NCBI RefSeq assembly: GCF_016031635.1
Contig: NZ_JACEGD010000017.1
Span: 1 to 64,000, forward strand
DNA: 64,000 bases
Source: Bradyrhizobium diversitatis
Lineage (GTDB): Bacteria; Pseudomonadota; Alphaproteobacteria; Rhizobiales; Xanthobacteraceae
Reading direction: 5' to 3'
Positions 1 through 8,358 of this stretch are shown here, in pieces. The notes below the pieces were generated by a model. The model did not search any database. It saw only the letters and a list, made by a program, of their open reading frames with translations, and was not told the origin of the DNA. A program made the translations under genes and the position numbers. Positions within the stretch are counted from its first letter, which is position 1. Each line of letters starts with the position of its first letter.

Positions 1-521
1 GGCCCGGCGTGTCTGCACTGCGTTGGCCTCGATGATCTCGAATTTCGGCCGGCAGGCGATGCCCTGCTCACGCGGCGCGTGAAGGCGAACAGCACCCGAT
101 ATGCCGTCGTCGTACGCTTCAGCAGAACGCGCCGCCGTTACGAACGACAGGGCCTGCTCGTCGAGCCGCGGGCCCTTGCGGACGCGCGGTGATCGAATCT
201 CGATCGATGCGCTTTGTCGAATACCACTGGAACGTCAATCACATACGAGTTCGCAGTTTTGTGCTGAGTGGCGCACCATTCTTACGCCGGCGACCGCGCA
301 TGCGGTTGAAGCCCTGATGTAATTTCCGGGGATAGGATCGAGGCTTGTGCACTTGGCTCGCCTTTGTTGCAGCTTGATCCATCGCGGTCGCCAGCGATTC
401 CGCCTGGTTTTTGCCATGCGCCTCTCGCTCGCCGCGACCTTCGAGGGTGAGTTCTCCGATGTCGCGCGCTCCGGCAAAAGCATGGCGCGTTACCGGTGGC
501 GAGAGCGGCGCGGGCCGGGTT
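1..521. other. Window-edge stretch without a confident gene
   Basis: I see no convincing complete gene. On the minus strand one frame stays open from about position 234 to the window edge. It reads like ordinary protein (for example ...EQALSFVTAARSAEAYDDG... near 100-160), but it has no ATG, GTG or TTG after the upstream stop near 236. It may therefore be a 5'-truncated remnant of a gene continuing to the left. The ORFs on either strand between 235 and 520 are low-complexity or Arg-rich and look spurious. The adjacent histidine kinase ends at 522. Confidence 0.3.
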
Positions 522-2030
522 TCAAACAGACATGCCGCGCGATGCCGGTTCGAGATCGTTGATGACGTCCTTCGCTGCAGCGGCCGTGATCGGGCGGCTG
601 TCGAGAGGCGGCGCGCCCTCCTGCGCCGGCAGGCTGATGACCGCGTGCAGTCCCTTCGGCCCGTTGGTCAGGACGATGTCTCCGCCGTGGTGGCGGACAA
701 TGGTCCGGGCAATGGAAAGACCGAGGCCCACGCCTCCTGTTTCGCGATTTCGCGAATTCTCAATCCGGAAGAACGGTGCAAAAACCTGCTCGCGGGCGCT
801 GTCGGGAATGCCGGGTCCATCATCCGAGACGATGATTTCGATATTGTCTGCGCCTCGCTCCATGGTAACGCGCGCCCGCTCGCCATAACGGATGGCATTC
901 TCAATGAGGTTACGGCACGCGCGGCGGAGTGCGTCTGGCCGGCAGCTGTAGCCGAACTTCTGTCCGTTCGAGAAGGAAACGTCATGACCGAGTTCTGCGA
1001 GATCGTCGCAGAGACTTTCCACGAGAGCCGAGAGATCCAGGGTTCGCGTATTCTCCGCGGTTGCGTCTTCGCGGGCGAATGCGAGGGTCGCCTCTGTCAT
1101 CGTCTGTATTTCGGCAATGGTGGACAGCATCTTCTCGCGGACCTCCTCGTCGCGGACGAATTCCGCACGCAAACGGAGCGAGGTCAGAGGTGTGCGCAGG
1201 TCATGACCGATGGCGGCCAGCATCTTGGTGCGGTCGTCGACGAAACGATGTAGGCGCGCCTGCATGCGATTGAATGCCTCGGCGGTGCGTCGGATGTCGT
1301 CGGGGCCGGTTTCCGGCAGCGGCACGACCTCTTGGCCACGGCCGAGCGCCTCGGCCGCTACGGCGAGGCGGCGCAAGGGTTGCGCAATGCCGCGTGCGGC
1401 AAACACGGCGATAATGGACAACGACAACGCCGAAAGGCCGAGCGCCAGGGTGGATTTGGAGGTCCAGAAGCCGTCTTGTGCGGGCTTGGCAAAGGCAGTG
1501 TTCAGCCATGTCCCATTCGCCAACTGAACGGCCAGCCCCATGCCGGTGGTATCATCGAGATAAAGGAACTTCGCCGGCCGCGAGAGTGGCCAGGCTTCCG
1601 GCTTCAGGTCGACCCACTGGGAGGAGGTGGCGCCGCTGCTCTCGGCTGTGTTTCGGGTGAAGTCCGGCCTCACCTCGGCGGGCACGTTGTGACCGGGAAA
1701 GGAGACGCGCGGCAATGGCTGCGCCAGGCGCTCCCATGCCTCCTCTCGCCACTCCGAAGCATCCTTCAGGCCGTTGGTCGATATCCAATATCTCGCCGAG
1801 CTCGTGTTGCTGGCATTGAGGATGTCGGTCTGCAGCGATTGAGGCGTCGCTTCCAGGACCCGGGCCAGCGAGGCACACCTGCTGAGTATCTCGCCCTTGG
1901 CGGCCTTCCGGATCGATTGTCCGTGCTCGTCCCAGGAAATGAAGAATACGATTGCCTGCGACAGCACGAGAGACAGCAGCGTGAAGCAGATGAAACGGGC
2001 CGCAAGGCTGCGCGTCCACAAGCTCGTCAT
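522..2030 (-). CDS. EnvZ-like sensor histidine kinase
   Basis: This is an inner-membrane sensor kinase that should autophosphorylate on His and pass the phosphate to the response regulator encoded just upstream. Of 502 residues, helices lie at about 12-32 and 193-213 with a ~160-residue periplasmic loop between them. A HAMP domain follows (214-262). The H-box is GHDLRTPLTSLR with His276, the N-box is NLIENAIRYG near 374, and the G boxes are DDGPGIP (403) and GVGLGLSIA (433). This is the EnvZ/RstB type of architecture. The start ATG overlaps the stop of the regulator gene (ATGA-type overlap), so the two are translationally coupled. The ligand cannot be read from the sequence, because the periplasmic domain matches no sensor fold I recognise. 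A ~30-residue tail follows the ATPase domain. Confidence 0.93.
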   Translation of the reverse strand: MTSLWTRSLAARFICFTLLSLVLSQAIVFFISWDEHGQSIRKAAKGEILSRCASLARVLEATPQSLQTDILNASNTSSARYWISTNGLKDASEWREEAWERLAQPLPRVSFPGHNVPAEVRPDFTRNTAESSGATSSQWVDLKPEAWPLSRPAKFLYLDDTTGMGLAVQLANGTWLNTAFAKPAQDGFWTSKSTLALGLSALSLSIIAVFAARGIAQPLRRLAVAAEALGRGQEVVPLPETGPDDIRRTAEAFNRMQARLHRFVDDRTKMLAAIGHDLRTPLTSLRLRAEFVRDEEVREKMLSTIAEIQTMTEATLAFAREDATAENTRTLDLSALVESLCDDLAELGHDVSFSNGQKFGYSCRPDALRRACRNLIENAIRYGERARVTMERGADNIEIIVSDDGPGIPDSAREQVFAPFFRIENSRNRETGGVGLGLSIARTIVRHHGGDIVLTNGPKGLHAVISLPAQEGAPPLDSRPITAAAAKDVINDLEPASRGMSV

Positions 2031-2746
2031 GGTTGCCCGATCTCCGCGACGAGGCTGTATCCGCCACCCCAGTGAGTCTTGATCAAGGCTGGTACTTTCG
2101 GGTCGGCCTCGATCTTCTTCCGCAAGCGGCTGACCTGATTGTCGATGCTCCGGTCGAACGGATCAGCATCTCGGCCGACTGTCAGGTCGAGGAGCTGGTT
2201 GCGGCTGAGCACCAGGCCCGGATGATCGAGAAATGCGCACAGGAGACGAAACTCGGCCGTGCTGAGCGGCACGGCAACACCGTCGTTTCCCAGCAATTCG
2301 CGCCGGTTGACGTCGAAGGTCCACCGGTCGAAGCGTACGATCTTGCTCGCTAGACGGCCTCTTTGCGGCGGCAGGCTTTGCACTCGCCGAAGCACCGCCT
2401 TGATGCGGGCGAGCAGCTCGCGGGGATTGAATGGCTTGGACAGATAGTCGTCGGCGCCCACTTCCAGGCCGACGATGCGGTCGGTCTCCTCCGCCATGGC
2501 GGTCAACAGGATAACGGGAAGCTCGGTGGTGCTGCGCAGATGGCGACAGAGGGACAATCCGTCCTCGCCCGGCATCATGATGTCGAGAACGATCAGGTCC
2601 GGAGCACTTCGTTCGAGCAAGCGGCGCAGTGCGATAGCGCTCTCCGCGAGGCTGATCCGGTAGCCATGCTGCATCAAGTATTTGCCGACCAGATCGCGGA
2701 TGTCACGGTGGTCGTCCACGACGGCGATGTGCGGTGCCGAGTCCAT
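2027..2746 (-). CDS. OmpR-family response regulator
   Basis: A receiver domain at about residues 5-120 has acidic residues VVDDH, phospho-acceptor Asp55 in VLDIMMP, and Lys in LSKPFNP. A winged-helix DNA-binding domain follows (about 140-235) and contains the typical DRSIDNQVSRLRKKIE segment. The protein is 239 residues from the start chosen here. The upstream ATG at 2806 would add 20 residues that do not fit the family. The ATG at 2746 starts directly with the receiver and has GGAG seven bases upstream. The protein partners the overlapping histidine kinase and probably controls its own operon and unknown targets. Nothing nearby (porin, efflux pump) identifies the regulon. Confidence 0.93.
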   Translation of the reverse strand: MDSAPHIAVVDDHRDIRDLVGKYLMQHGYRISLAESAIALRRLLERSAPDLIVLDIMMPGEDGLSLCRHLRSTTELPVILLTAMAEETDRIVGLEVGADDYLSKPFNPRELLARIKAVLRRVQSLPPQRGRLASKIVRFDRWTFDVNRRELLGNDGVAVPLSTAEFRLLCAFLDHPGLVLSRNQLLDLTVGRDADPFDRSIDNQVSRLRKKIEADPKVPALIKTHWGGGYSLVAEIGQP

Positions 2747-3637
2747 CCGATTGCTCCGTTCCGCATCAAAATGAATTCCAGTAGCCAGCCCATCGGAAGA
2801 GCACAAAAGAATGTACCGGCCGGGTACGATCGGCTGAAATCACATCCTTGCGGGATGGCATCCCTGAAAGGAACGTGGCGTCAAATCGCGATCGCGGGGG
2901 GCCGGCTTGTTCCGGGGAACTGCCCTCATCTGCAACGATTTCCAAGCGTTGGCCGAAGCATCTTGGCCACAAGCTGTCGCAAAACTTTGTCCCGGCAGCC
3001 CGTTTCTGTCGCAAATTGTCGCAAGCTCGCATGTCCATCAGGTTCCGATGCGATCTCGAAAAGCCGCACTGAAAGCAACGTGATCGACGAAGGACAGATG
3101 AGGGAGCCGGGAGGTCAAGAGGGCCAAGTTGTCGCGAACTATGCAATGCAGCATGCCTGAGACAGATCGCGACAATTCCCGGTAGCCGTCGGCAAAGTTC
3201 TGCGACAACCGGATTCCATCGTGCGCATGTTCAACCGAGCAGGAGCGCTGCATGTGCGCGATGGACGCCGTTTCTCACGGAGTAGTTCGGGCAATCCCGA
3301 AAGGCTCAACGGTCGGGAACGATGATGGCGACGCCACGAGGGGACGGCTTCTTCGCAGGGCCGCATTTCGGATCACCTGCCTGCTCGTTCTCGTACTGCG
3401 AAATACGTCGTCATCGGCCGCGCTCGTTGATTTGACGCAGGGCACGAGCCGCATGGCCATTTCGCGTCTCGTCGCGGATAGCGACCGTTTGACGCCCGAG
3501 CCATATCTCAGGTCCGTAGGCGGAGAGCCCAAGGAAGTCGTTCTCTCGGTCCGAAAAGATGTGTGTACACAATTTCGTACTTCAGGGGACCGAACGACAC
3601 GAACGTCGTGATGGCGAAGATCTGTATCGTGCGCCAC
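2747..3637. other. Gene-poor 0.9-kb stretch upstream of the two-component operon
   Basis: No recognisable gene is present. ORFs of up to 120 codons occur on both strands, but their third-position GC is lower than in neighbouring genes and their products have no familiar motif. One plus-strand ORF (3252-3611) has a good AGGAG six bases before its ATG and a short hydrophobic stretch. It overlaps an equally long antisense ORF and I do not call it. The left part should hold the promoter of the regulator-kinase operon. The stretch also contains the clustered TGTCGC motifs listed separately. Low coding quality and repeats suggest a mobile-element scar. Confidence 0.4.
2974..3207. repeat. Cluster of TGTCGC(A/G)A motifs in both orientations
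   Basis: TGTCGC followed by AA, GA or a near variant occurs at about 2975, 3007, 3017 and 3130 on the plus strand. It occurs at about 3167-3174 and 3201-3207 on the minus strand. The outermost copies form an imperfect inverted repeat: TGTCGCAAAACTTTG near 2975 against CAAAGTTCTGCGACA near 3193, a 14 of 15 match. Such spaced short motifs are typical of transposon ends or protein-binding arrays, but no transposase lies beside them. Confidence 0.4.
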
Positions 3638-4762
3638 TCACGCCGTCGTGCCGTCGATCGAGCGGCGGATCACCTGCTGCACCTCCCCATTCGACAGGAA
3701 CAGATCGTGGTTGACGATGCCCCAGCCTTCCGCTGACGCATCGATCACGCGCACGCCGAGCCGCGCGATGGCGGCTTTCTCGGCGGCGCCGACCCTGGTC
3801 ATTCCACCTGCGATCTGTCCGGACAGCGCCAGCGCGCGATCGTTCGTCGAGGCAATGACGGTGATCTTGCCGGCCAGCGGGCCGATGCGCTGGATCGCCG
3901 ACGAGAACACGTCCATGTCGATGTCGGGCGCGGCAAACACCACCGCGCCGATTTTGCTCGTGACCGTCTCGCCGTATCGCGCATGGAGCTGGCGCAGGCT
4001 TTCGAGCGTCAGCATGGTTCCCATGCTGTGCGCAACGATGTGCACGCGGCCCGTCCCCGGCGCCGACACCAGCGCAGAGAGCACGCGCTCGAAATCGTCG
4101 CGCGACCACATCGCGCTGTCGCGGTCATAGGCGTAGTCGAACAGCCCGGCCTTGGAGGGCCAGGCGAATACCATGGTGCGGCCGCGGAACTTGATCGCAT
4201 CGGAGAGATAGGCGCCATCCAGCACCGCCGTCTCGAACGTCTGCTTGAAGCCGTGCACATAGATCAGCACGTCGCCTCCGCCGGCCTGCGCGGCGAGGTC
4301 GCCGGCGTCGGCCGGCACCGGTTCGATCCGATCAAGGCGCCAGCCGCCAAGCCCGACCGAGGCGAGCGACAGGCGGCTCTCGTCGGGCGCCACCAGCTTG
4401 GCCCGCGCGACCGTCATGCTCGTCGCGCGCTCCGGACCGAACCACGGCTTGGCGCGAGCCCCATTCACGGGCTTGCGCGTGGTGGCGACAAGCAATGTGG
4501 AGTCGACCGAGAGCGACGAGGCATCGAAGCGCGCGCCGGTCGCGCCCAGGCCGGCGCATCCCCCGAGCGCGAGGGCACTGCCTGCCGACATGAATCCGCC
4601 GAGGAAAGCGCGGCGCGAAATGGAATGATTTGTTTGTAGAGGACGTCGACGTATCACAAGGAACCCATGGGAACTTTGCCCCCGACGGCGCCGCCCCATC
4701 TGCTCTCTGAATGACAATGGGGGCGAGATAGCGGCGGAGCCGCGTCGCGGACCTCGTGGCAT
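3638..4762 (-). CDS. DUF900 alpha/beta-hydrolase, exported lipoprotein-like
   Basis: An alpha/beta-hydrolase of the DUF900 family with unknown substrate. The nucleophile elbow is AHSMGT with Ser246, and the oxyanion-side VHGF lies at 169-172. Near residue 49 a twin-arginine-like SRRAFLGG leads into a hydrophobic stretch ending in LALGGC, so the protein is probably exported by Tat and possibly lipidated at the Cys near 69. The start is uncertain. The ATG at 4762 gives a long basic leader, while an in-frame GTG at 4657 places the SRR motif near residue 14 as in normal signal peptides; neither has a clear Shine-Dalgarno. It follows the UPF0158 gene by 17 bases on the same strand, so it may be cotranscribed. 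Confidence 0.8.
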   Translation of the reverse strand: MPRGPRRGSAAISPPLSFREQMGRRRRGQSSHGFLVIRRRPLQTNHSISRRAFLGGFMSAGSALALGGCAGLGATGARFDASSLSVDSTLLVATTRKPVNGARAKPWFGPERATSMTVARAKLVAPDESRLSLASVGLGGWRLDRIEPVPADAGDLAAQAGGGDVLIYVHGFKQTFETAVLDGAYLSDAIKFRGRTMVFAWPSKAGLFDYAYDRDSAMWSRDDFERVLSALVSAPGTGRVHIVAHSMGTMLTLESLRQLHARYGETVTSKIGAVVFAAPDIDMDVFSSAIQRIGPLAGKITVIASTNDRALALSGQIAGGMTRVGAAEKAAIARLGVRVIDASAEGWGIVNHDLFLSNGEVQQVIRRSIDGTTA

Positions 4763-4779
4763 TCAGGTGAATGCCAAGG

Positions 4780-5208
4780 TCAGTCGACGATCTCGATGGT
4801 ATGGACCTCGCACCAATCGCGCAATGCCCGCTCTGTCGCCTGGTTCCGGTAGTCATGCCAAGCATCGATCGCTCCCCGTCGGGAGAGCAGGGCCTTGAAC
4901 TTCTGATAGGCGCCTCGCTTGCTGAAGAAATAGCGAACCTCGTCCAAATCATCAGGCAGGAACTCGCGGACAAAGGCGATCACAAGAGGCTTGCCGAGGT
5001 CGAGGTCTCGTGTATTCGGGATCCGCAGGTATTTGGTCTCGTCGTCGATATCGTCAGGCAGTTGGTCGTCCTCGAGCTCCTGCAGGGTGTCATCGTCGAA
5101 CTGGTAGTAGATCTTTCTGCCTGCAGACGAAGGTGTGGCACTCCCCATGCCGCCGCTGACGTCGGCGAACTCGAAAGCCTGGATAATGTCTCCGAATTTT
5201 ACGGGCAT
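4780..5208 (-). CDS. UPF0158 family protein
   Basis: A 142-residue acidic cytosolic protein matching the UPF0158 family. It has an N-terminal part with a conserved YYQFDDDT-like strand, a central region ending in LVIAFVREFLPDDLDEVRYFF, and a C-terminal ARG-rich helix with WCEVHTIEI. Members have no established biochemical role. It lies 11 bases downstream of the GNAT toxin gene and 17 bases upstream of the DUF900 hydrolase, all on the minus strand. The toxin-antitoxin genes may therefore read into it. Base composition is slightly lower in GC than the core genes further right, which fits an accessory patch. Confidence 0.75.
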   Translation of the reverse strand: MPVKFGDIIQAFEFADVSGGMGSATPSSAGRKIYYQFDDDTLQELEDDQLPDDIDDETKYLRIPNTRDLDLGKPLVIAFVREFLPDDLDEVRYFFSKRGAYQKFKALLSRRGAIDAWHDYRNQATERALRDWCEVHTIEIVD

Positions 5209-5219
5209 TGGATACCCCG

Positions 5220-5717
5220 CTAGCGAAACGACGCCGCAATGTCTGCGATCGACCTGAAGAGTACAAGAGGATCATCCTTCGAGGCAATGAACCCTCGCCG
5301 CGTCCAGAAGGCAGCAGCCTCGGCATCGACCGCATTGACGATCAGCGCGCGGCCTCCAATCAGGCCCGCTGCCGTGACGCAGCGCTGGAGCGCATGCTTG
5401 ACCAAGCCAGTGCCGATACCTTTGCCAATCCAACTCTGGTCGGTCGCAAGCTGCCCCAGCAGCAGACAGAGCACAGGATCAGGCGGCTGGCCGGTCCGGA
5501 TGGAACGCGGCAGGGAGGAGGAGATGATCGCCGTCGGCGCAAGACCGCAATAGCCGACGACACGATTCACCTCAAGAACGACCATGACCGCCGTGAAGCC
5601 CTTCTGCTGCTTGGACAGTGCGCGCGTTTTGAGCCATCGGTCGAGGGACGGCTTGCCGCAGGAGAACTCGTCGAGATGGTGAACCGGCGTCAGCGGTTCT
5701 GGGGCTGAAATCGCCAA
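5220..5717 (-). CDS. GNAT-family acetyltransferase, type II toxin-like
   Basis: A 165-residue GNAT protein of the TacT/AtaT type, the family whose toxins acetylate the aminoacyl group of charged tRNA and block translation. Family signs are an N-terminal FSCGKPSLDRWLK segment, the LLGQLATDQSW strand, and the acetyl-CoA loop QSWIGKGIGTGL (94-105). The C-terminal AFWTRRGF carries Trp138 where characterised toxins have a catalytic Tyr, so activity may differ. The ATG lies three bases after the stop of a DUF1778 antitoxin gene, the usual antitoxin-toxin order. It is probably repressed by the antitoxin-toxin complex at the promoter upstream of 6080. Confidence 0.85.
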   Translation of the reverse strand: MAISAPEPLTPVHHLDEFSCGKPSLDRWLKTRALSKQQKGFTAVMVVLEVNRVVGYCGLAPTAIISSSLPRSIRTGQPPDPVLCLLLGQLATDQSWIGKGIGTGLVKHALQRCVTAAGLIGGRALIVNAVDAEAAAFWTRRGFIASKDDPLVLFRSIADIAASFR

Positions 5718-5720
5718 GCT

Positions 5721-6080
5721 TCAGCGCCTCTTGCCTGCACGGGACTTTCGTTTGGACGCAGCTGCTGCAGGCGGACCGGCGTCAACGTCACCCAGAGACG
5801 CTTTGCTCTCCCATGGCGCAGCGCGCTTGAAGAGCTCGACCATTTCCGGCACCGGGGCCGCCGGTCCTGATAGTGTCGCCATGAACGCCTTGAAGCCGGC
5901 CGGACTCATGCGAATGGGTGCCGTCTCCATCAGCACGTCCTTGGCGGCGCGCACGGCTGCATCCCGCACGAAGTCCGTACGCGAGCGCCCGCGCAGCGCC
6001 GCGGCCCGGTCGATGATGGCAATGTCGGTCTCCGGCATCCGCATCGAAAGCGGATGCTCCTTGCGTTCTGCTCGCGACAT
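5721..6080 (-). CDS. DUF1778 ribbon-helix-helix antitoxin
   Basis: A 119-residue antitoxin of the DUF1778 family. The N-terminal ribbon-helix-helix part (about 8-60) contains the hallmark IIDRAAALRGRSRTDFV. The C-terminal toxin-binding part ends in a basic Ala/Ser/Lys tail. The ORF is open further upstream, but ATG at 6080 is the correct start: it begins the domain and has GGAGG ten bases before it. The gene precedes a GNAT toxin with three bases between them. Members bind the operon promoter and neutralise the acetyltransferase. The C-terminal extension after residue ~95 is longer than in many homologues. Confidence 0.85.
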   Translation of the reverse strand: MSRAERKEHPLSMRMPETDIAIIDRAAALRGRSRTDFVRDAAVRAAKDVLMETAPIRMSPAGFKAFMATLSGPAAPVPEMVELFKRAAPWESKASLGDVDAGPPAAAASKRKSRAGKRR

Positions 6081-6140
6081 GATGAACACCTCCACAGGCG
6101 CCAATATACTTTGTAGCGCATTTTGCAATATGATCGATGC
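6081..6140 (-). promoter_or_regulatory. Probable promoter/operator of the toxin-antitoxin operon
   Basis: An AT-rich island directly upstream of the antitoxin ATG. On the minus strand it contains TATTGCAAAATGCG and further down ACAAAGTATATTGG, just before the GGAGG ribosome site. The region is markedly richer in A and T than its surroundings. DUF1778 proteins autoregulate, so an operator is expected here, but I see only weak dyad symmetry centred on GCGC and cannot place exact boxes. Confidence 0.4.
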
Positions 6141-6389
6141 AAACAGGTCCATTGCCCATTTAAGCGAAACACCCCAACCGGCTGTCAACCCCTCTCCGCG
6201 AAAATATTCCACTTTACCGAAATTCGGATTTGTCGTATGTCTCGGCCATCTCAGCCCACCTAAGGGGCGGTCGTACGTCGTTTCGAGCGCGGGCTGGGAG
6301 TTGCGGTGGACGCGGGCGGCGTTAAAGGCGGAGCTTGCGCGTGCAGGGCGAGATGAACCTCGTGAGCATGTCGCTTCCTGCGAAGACGA

Positions 6390-6790
6390 ACGGCGCTCAA
6401 TGTCTTGCGAAGCCTCTTGGCGACGCAGGATCGCCTGCGTACGGCGAAACCGTGTGGTCCTGGCCGTCGTTGCTACGGTCAAGCCTCGGCGAAGGCGTCA
6501 CTCGCGTCAACCGGCGCGGGTCGCGTAAATTTCGCGGAGGTGACGGAGGCCAGAAGGAATTCGGCTCCGGGGAGAGCGCGGCATAGGCCGTCAGACCATC
6601 GCGCAGGGAAGGCTTGGTTTCGGCTGCCCTGTGTCTCCCCTGTGCAATTGCGTGTGCATTCGTTCAGCGCAGGGGTCTTATGGGTGCCAGCCGGCGCCCG
6701 GCCTTCCCTGCGCCCTTTCCTTGAAAGGGGGCGAAGCGAAGCACAGCTCGGGCAGATCATGCCGCGAGGACGCGAGCGCGTGTCTGCGAG
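6390..6790. repeat. Dispersed Bradyrhizobium-type degenerate repeat
   Basis: No functional gene is here. Read on the plus strand, the stretch translates in shifting frames into fragments such as GDGGQKEFGSGESAA and GLPCALSLKGGEAKHSS. I recognise these as remnants of a repeat that recurs in intergenic regions of Bradyrhizobium genomes. The frames are broken by stops and contain short pyrimidine/purine runs such as cctttccttgaaaggggg. It sits between the toxin-antitoxin promoter and the PcfJ-like gene, on the border of the accessory patch. The family assignment is from memory. Confidence 0.5.
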
Positions 6791-6826
6791 TTACCGCAAT
6801 CAATTTCGGAGAGCGTCATTTCCGGC

Positions 6827-7945
6827 TCACAGCAACTCAAGCGCCGTGCGCGACGGCGCGACCGGCAGCCAATGCGGGATGCGCCGCTTGGCGAGCCAGT
6901 ACGGCCGCCAAAGCGATGGCCAACTTTCGCGGTCGATCGGTGCTGTACCCCAGTCAAATTGCCTCATGTCGATCTGCGACAGATCGTGTTTGTGCAGCCA
7001 TTGGCGAGCGACCCACCACAATTCGCGCGATACTTCAATGTTGCCGGGGCCTTGGAGCTCGATGAGGTTCGGCAGCGGATCGCGATATCGGCGGGAAATC
7101 CGCAACGTCGCGATCCGCTCGCCGTCTTTCCGGATGCTCCAGAGTCGCGAATGATTGTGTGCGAGGCTGCTGCCAAGGGTTCTGAGGCAATTCCGCATCG
7201 CTTTAGCCTCTTCGACGACGGTGGCAATCGAATCCAGCGGCATGAATTCGTAGCCGGCCATCCGGCCGGGCCGCAGCCACATGTCGGCGATCGGCATGCG
7301 GCCGAGATTGGCATGCAAGGCAACGACCGTTCGCCACTCGCGCGCGGCCGAACATGCGGCATCGATGCGCATGTCCGGCGTCCATGGCTTCTCGATCAGA
7401 TCGTGCCCCAATGTCGTGGGCTGAGAGGAGAACCACGCCCAGAGACAGATGAGCCGCACCCGCGCAGTCGTTACACGCCGCGGCTCTCGGACGAACTCAC
7501 GCGCGATCCACGCAGCCATCGGCTCATGCGCAAGCTCGGCGGCTTCGGCGACGAGTTGAAGCCAGCACGGCGCGAGCTTGAGCGAGCGCGGAAGGTGGTT
7601 CGCGATTTGTCGGCGAAACAGCTCGCCGTCAGGCAAGCGCGGGATCGGACGCACGAATGCCTCCGGCGGCAGCTTGCGCAGCCACAGGGGCAGATCGGCA
7701 GGTGCGGCGGCTTGCGCGAGGGGAGCGCCGTCGACCACGCATGCTATCGCGCGTGCTGGATCGAGCCGTGTCCGCGGAACAGCCAGCGCGAAGAGGAGCG
7801 CGGGAAAGCTCGCGGCGAGGCCGGCCAAGCGCGGGTGCCGCGCGGCCAGGGCACGTACGGCGTCCTGGAAGCGCGGATGATATCGCCGAAGCCGCCGTTC
7901 GAGCAGCTCGGAACGTCCGGCCACCTGAAGGGGCCGGCAGGACAT
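6827..7945 (-). CDS. PcfJ-like domain protein
   Basis: A 372-residue cytosolic protein with a PcfJ-like segment in the C-terminal third (about 240-300). There EEAKAMRNCLRTLG, then SRLWSIRKDGERIATLRI, follows the PcfJ pattern of a conserved Met-x-x-Cys followed by a 'SIR-DG-x-x-A-T' strand. The N-terminal two thirds is helical and Leu/Arg-rich without a motif I know. PcfJ proteins were named from conjugative plasmids, but chromosomal homologues have no known activity. The gene stands alone, flanked by a dispersed repeat on one side and a 0.4-kb gene-free stretch on the other. No conjugation gene is nearby. The reading frame is intact and codon use is normal. Confidence 0.65.
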   Translation of the reverse strand: MSCRPLQVAGRSELLERRLRRYHPRFQDAVRALAARHPRLAGLAASFPALLFALAVPRTRLDPARAIACVVDGAPLAQAAAPADLPLWLRKLPPEAFVRPIPRLPDGELFRRQIANHLPRSLKLAPCWLQLVAEAAELAHEPMAAWIAREFVREPRRVTTARVRLICLWAWFSSQPTTLGHDLIEKPWTPDMRIDAACSAAREWRTVVALHANLGRMPIADMWLRPGRMAGYEFMPLDSIATVVEEAKAMRNCLRTLGSSLAHNHSRLWSIRKDGERIATLRISRRYRDPLPNLIELQGPGNIEVSRELWWVARQWLHKHDLSQIDMRQFDWGTAPIDRESWPSLWRPYWLAKRRIPHWLPVAPSRTALELL

Positions 7946-8358
7946 TGAGTGTCATGACACAAGTTCACAATCGCGCGCCGACAGGCCGCGGAAAATTCGA
8001 TCTGATATGGGGTTTTGTGATCTCACCCGGGAATCAATCCCGGGGGACGCGCTAGGTATCGCGCGGCGAACCCGGGAAGCGTGCAGTCGTAGACACGGTC
8101 GCCTCCAGAAATTGAAATTGCGTGCATCCCATAGCTTGGCATTGGCGAAGATGCAACCCGAGACTGCATCCTGCCTGCACGCTTTCGCGATCGCTGCGCG
8201 GCAATACGCATGCAGCATCGGCATCCGCAGCGGTGGTCGTTCCCTCCAGAATCTGCATCATGCGCGCCGGAACGGTCCCGCGACGCGGCCGGTCTTTCGC
8301 CTCCGAAGCGGCCGCCGGGCCTTTGGAGGTTCTGGCAATAGCTTTTCGGAGTGGTGAT
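7946..8358. other. Divergent intergenic region, 0.4 kb
   Basis: This separates the PcfJ-like gene (minus) from the amidohydrolase (plus) and must carry both promoters. I see no gene in it. A perfect stem of CCCGGGA-ATCAA-TCCCGGG lies at 8026-8044. The amidohydrolase frame stays open upstream to 8122, but that extension is Arg/Ser-rich and lacks homology to the family, so I do not treat it as coding. Confidence 0.4.

Noticed and set aside
235..483. An 82-codon minus-strand ORF left of the histidine kinase
   Set aside because: Arg-rich, no homology recognised, no ribosome site.
3252..3611. A 119-codon plus-strand ORF with a good ribosome site
   Set aside because: Third-position GC is low for this window, there is no family signal, and an equally long ORF overlaps it on the other strand. 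It could be a remnant, but I cannot support it as a gene.
6390..6790. Several short ORFs in the dispersed repeat
   Set aside because: They shift frame, contain stops and match the decayed repeat pattern rather than a protein family.
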